Assembly (NCBI GenBank): GCA_905221605.1
Contig: CAJNDS010002568.1
Location: 1 to 64,000 of the forward strand
Source: Symbiodinium natans
Taxonomy: Eukaryota > Sar > Dinophyceae > Suessiales > Symbiodiniaceae
Direction of reading: 5' to 3'
DNA: 64,000 nucleotides
Part shown: positions 63,814 through 64,000 of the stretch, one piece after another
Layout of the letters: each line of letters begins with the position of its first letter
How positions within the stretch are numbered: position 1 is the stretch's first letter
The notes under the pieces: generated by a model
Told to the model about the DNA's origin: nothing
The model's input: only the letters and a program-made list of their open reading frames with translations
The model's database searches: none
Translations under genes and position numbers: made by a program

Positions 63814-63961
63814 ACCAAAATCGTAAAAACATCGAAAAACACATGGGTTTTTTCGATTTTTTTACGATTGCCGGGGAAATGGTCGCATTTTGGGCATGGA
63901 GCCCCAAATCGTAAAAAATCGCAAAAACCATGTGTTTTACGATTTTTTTTACGATTTTGGT
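63814..63961. repeat. Long inverted repeat built of AATCGTAAA words
   Basis: 63814-63869 and 63907-63961 are imperfect inverted copies (about 55 bp each, 37-bp spacer). Each arm is itself partly palindromic around ACACATGG/CCATGTG, so nested hairpins can form. Possible small element or structured non-coding sequence. Confidence 0.65.
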
Positions 63962-64000
63962 GTTGTAGAGTCGGTGTGGTGTCAGAATTTTGGGCATGCG

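Overview
The window looks like nuclear DNA of a dinoflagellate, probably Symbiodiniaceae-like. Four things support this. A retrogene at 55.8-56.7 kb carries relict copies of the dinoflagellate spliced leader (CCATTTTGGCTCAAG). Splice sites appear to be GT, GC or GA donors joined to AG|G acceptors. TTTAGGG-type heptamer arrays lie throughout the sequence. Finally, related genes sit in a head-to-tail, one-strand array. Species cannot be fixed from the sequence alone.

From 0.2 to about 49.7 kb there are four tandem copies of one gene-plus-spacer unit, all on the minus strand: unit 1 (207-7248, spacer to 11.9 kb), unit 2 (11956-16753, spacer to 24.7 kb), unit 3 (24750-39305, spacer to 43.5 kb) and unit 4 (43553-48022, spacer to 49.7 kb). 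Read through predicted splice sites, each unit is one receptor-like gene. Exon 1 encodes a signal peptide, a 25-residue BspA/DUF285 repeat ectodomain, a PAN/apple-like region and a Cys-rich Ephrin_rec_like region. Exon 2 encodes a transmembrane helix and an Arg/Lys-rich stop-transfer. Exons 3 and 4 encode a cytoplasmic domain with TIR-like features. Splice phases agree across units 1, 3 and 4. The copies differ mainly in repeat number (roughly 43, 18, 29 and 14) and in decay: unit 2 has two junction frameshifts, and unit 3 has a donor substitution and a 9-kb retrotransposon insertion.

Unit 1 carries two lineage-specific insertions that look like newly made introns. One is a 107-bp terminal-inverted-repeat element in exon 1. 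The other is a pure telomeric-repeat array (10 x 7 bp) in exon 3, flanked by a 9-bp target duplication that itself supplies a GA donor and an AG|G acceptor. Further telomeric arrays with flanking direct repeats occur near 53.7, 60.6 and 60.8 kb, and a short repeat-containing intron lies at 61.6 kb.

Mobile elements: a complete Ty1/copia element (28955-38016) has identical 198-bp LTRs, a CCGAT target duplication, and a cytosine-methyltransferase-like domain between protease and integrase. A decayed non-LTR element (about 17.5-20.4 kb) has the order endonuclease, RNase H, reverse transcriptase. There are also several small inverted-repeat elements.

From 49.7 to 64 kb the tandem unit ends. This part is mostly non-coding, with short coding-like exons on the minus strand, an intron-less spliced-leader retrogene, microsatellites and telomeric-type arrays, including octamer and CCCTAAG variants elsewhere in the window. 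I saw no rRNA, tRNA or CRISPR array.
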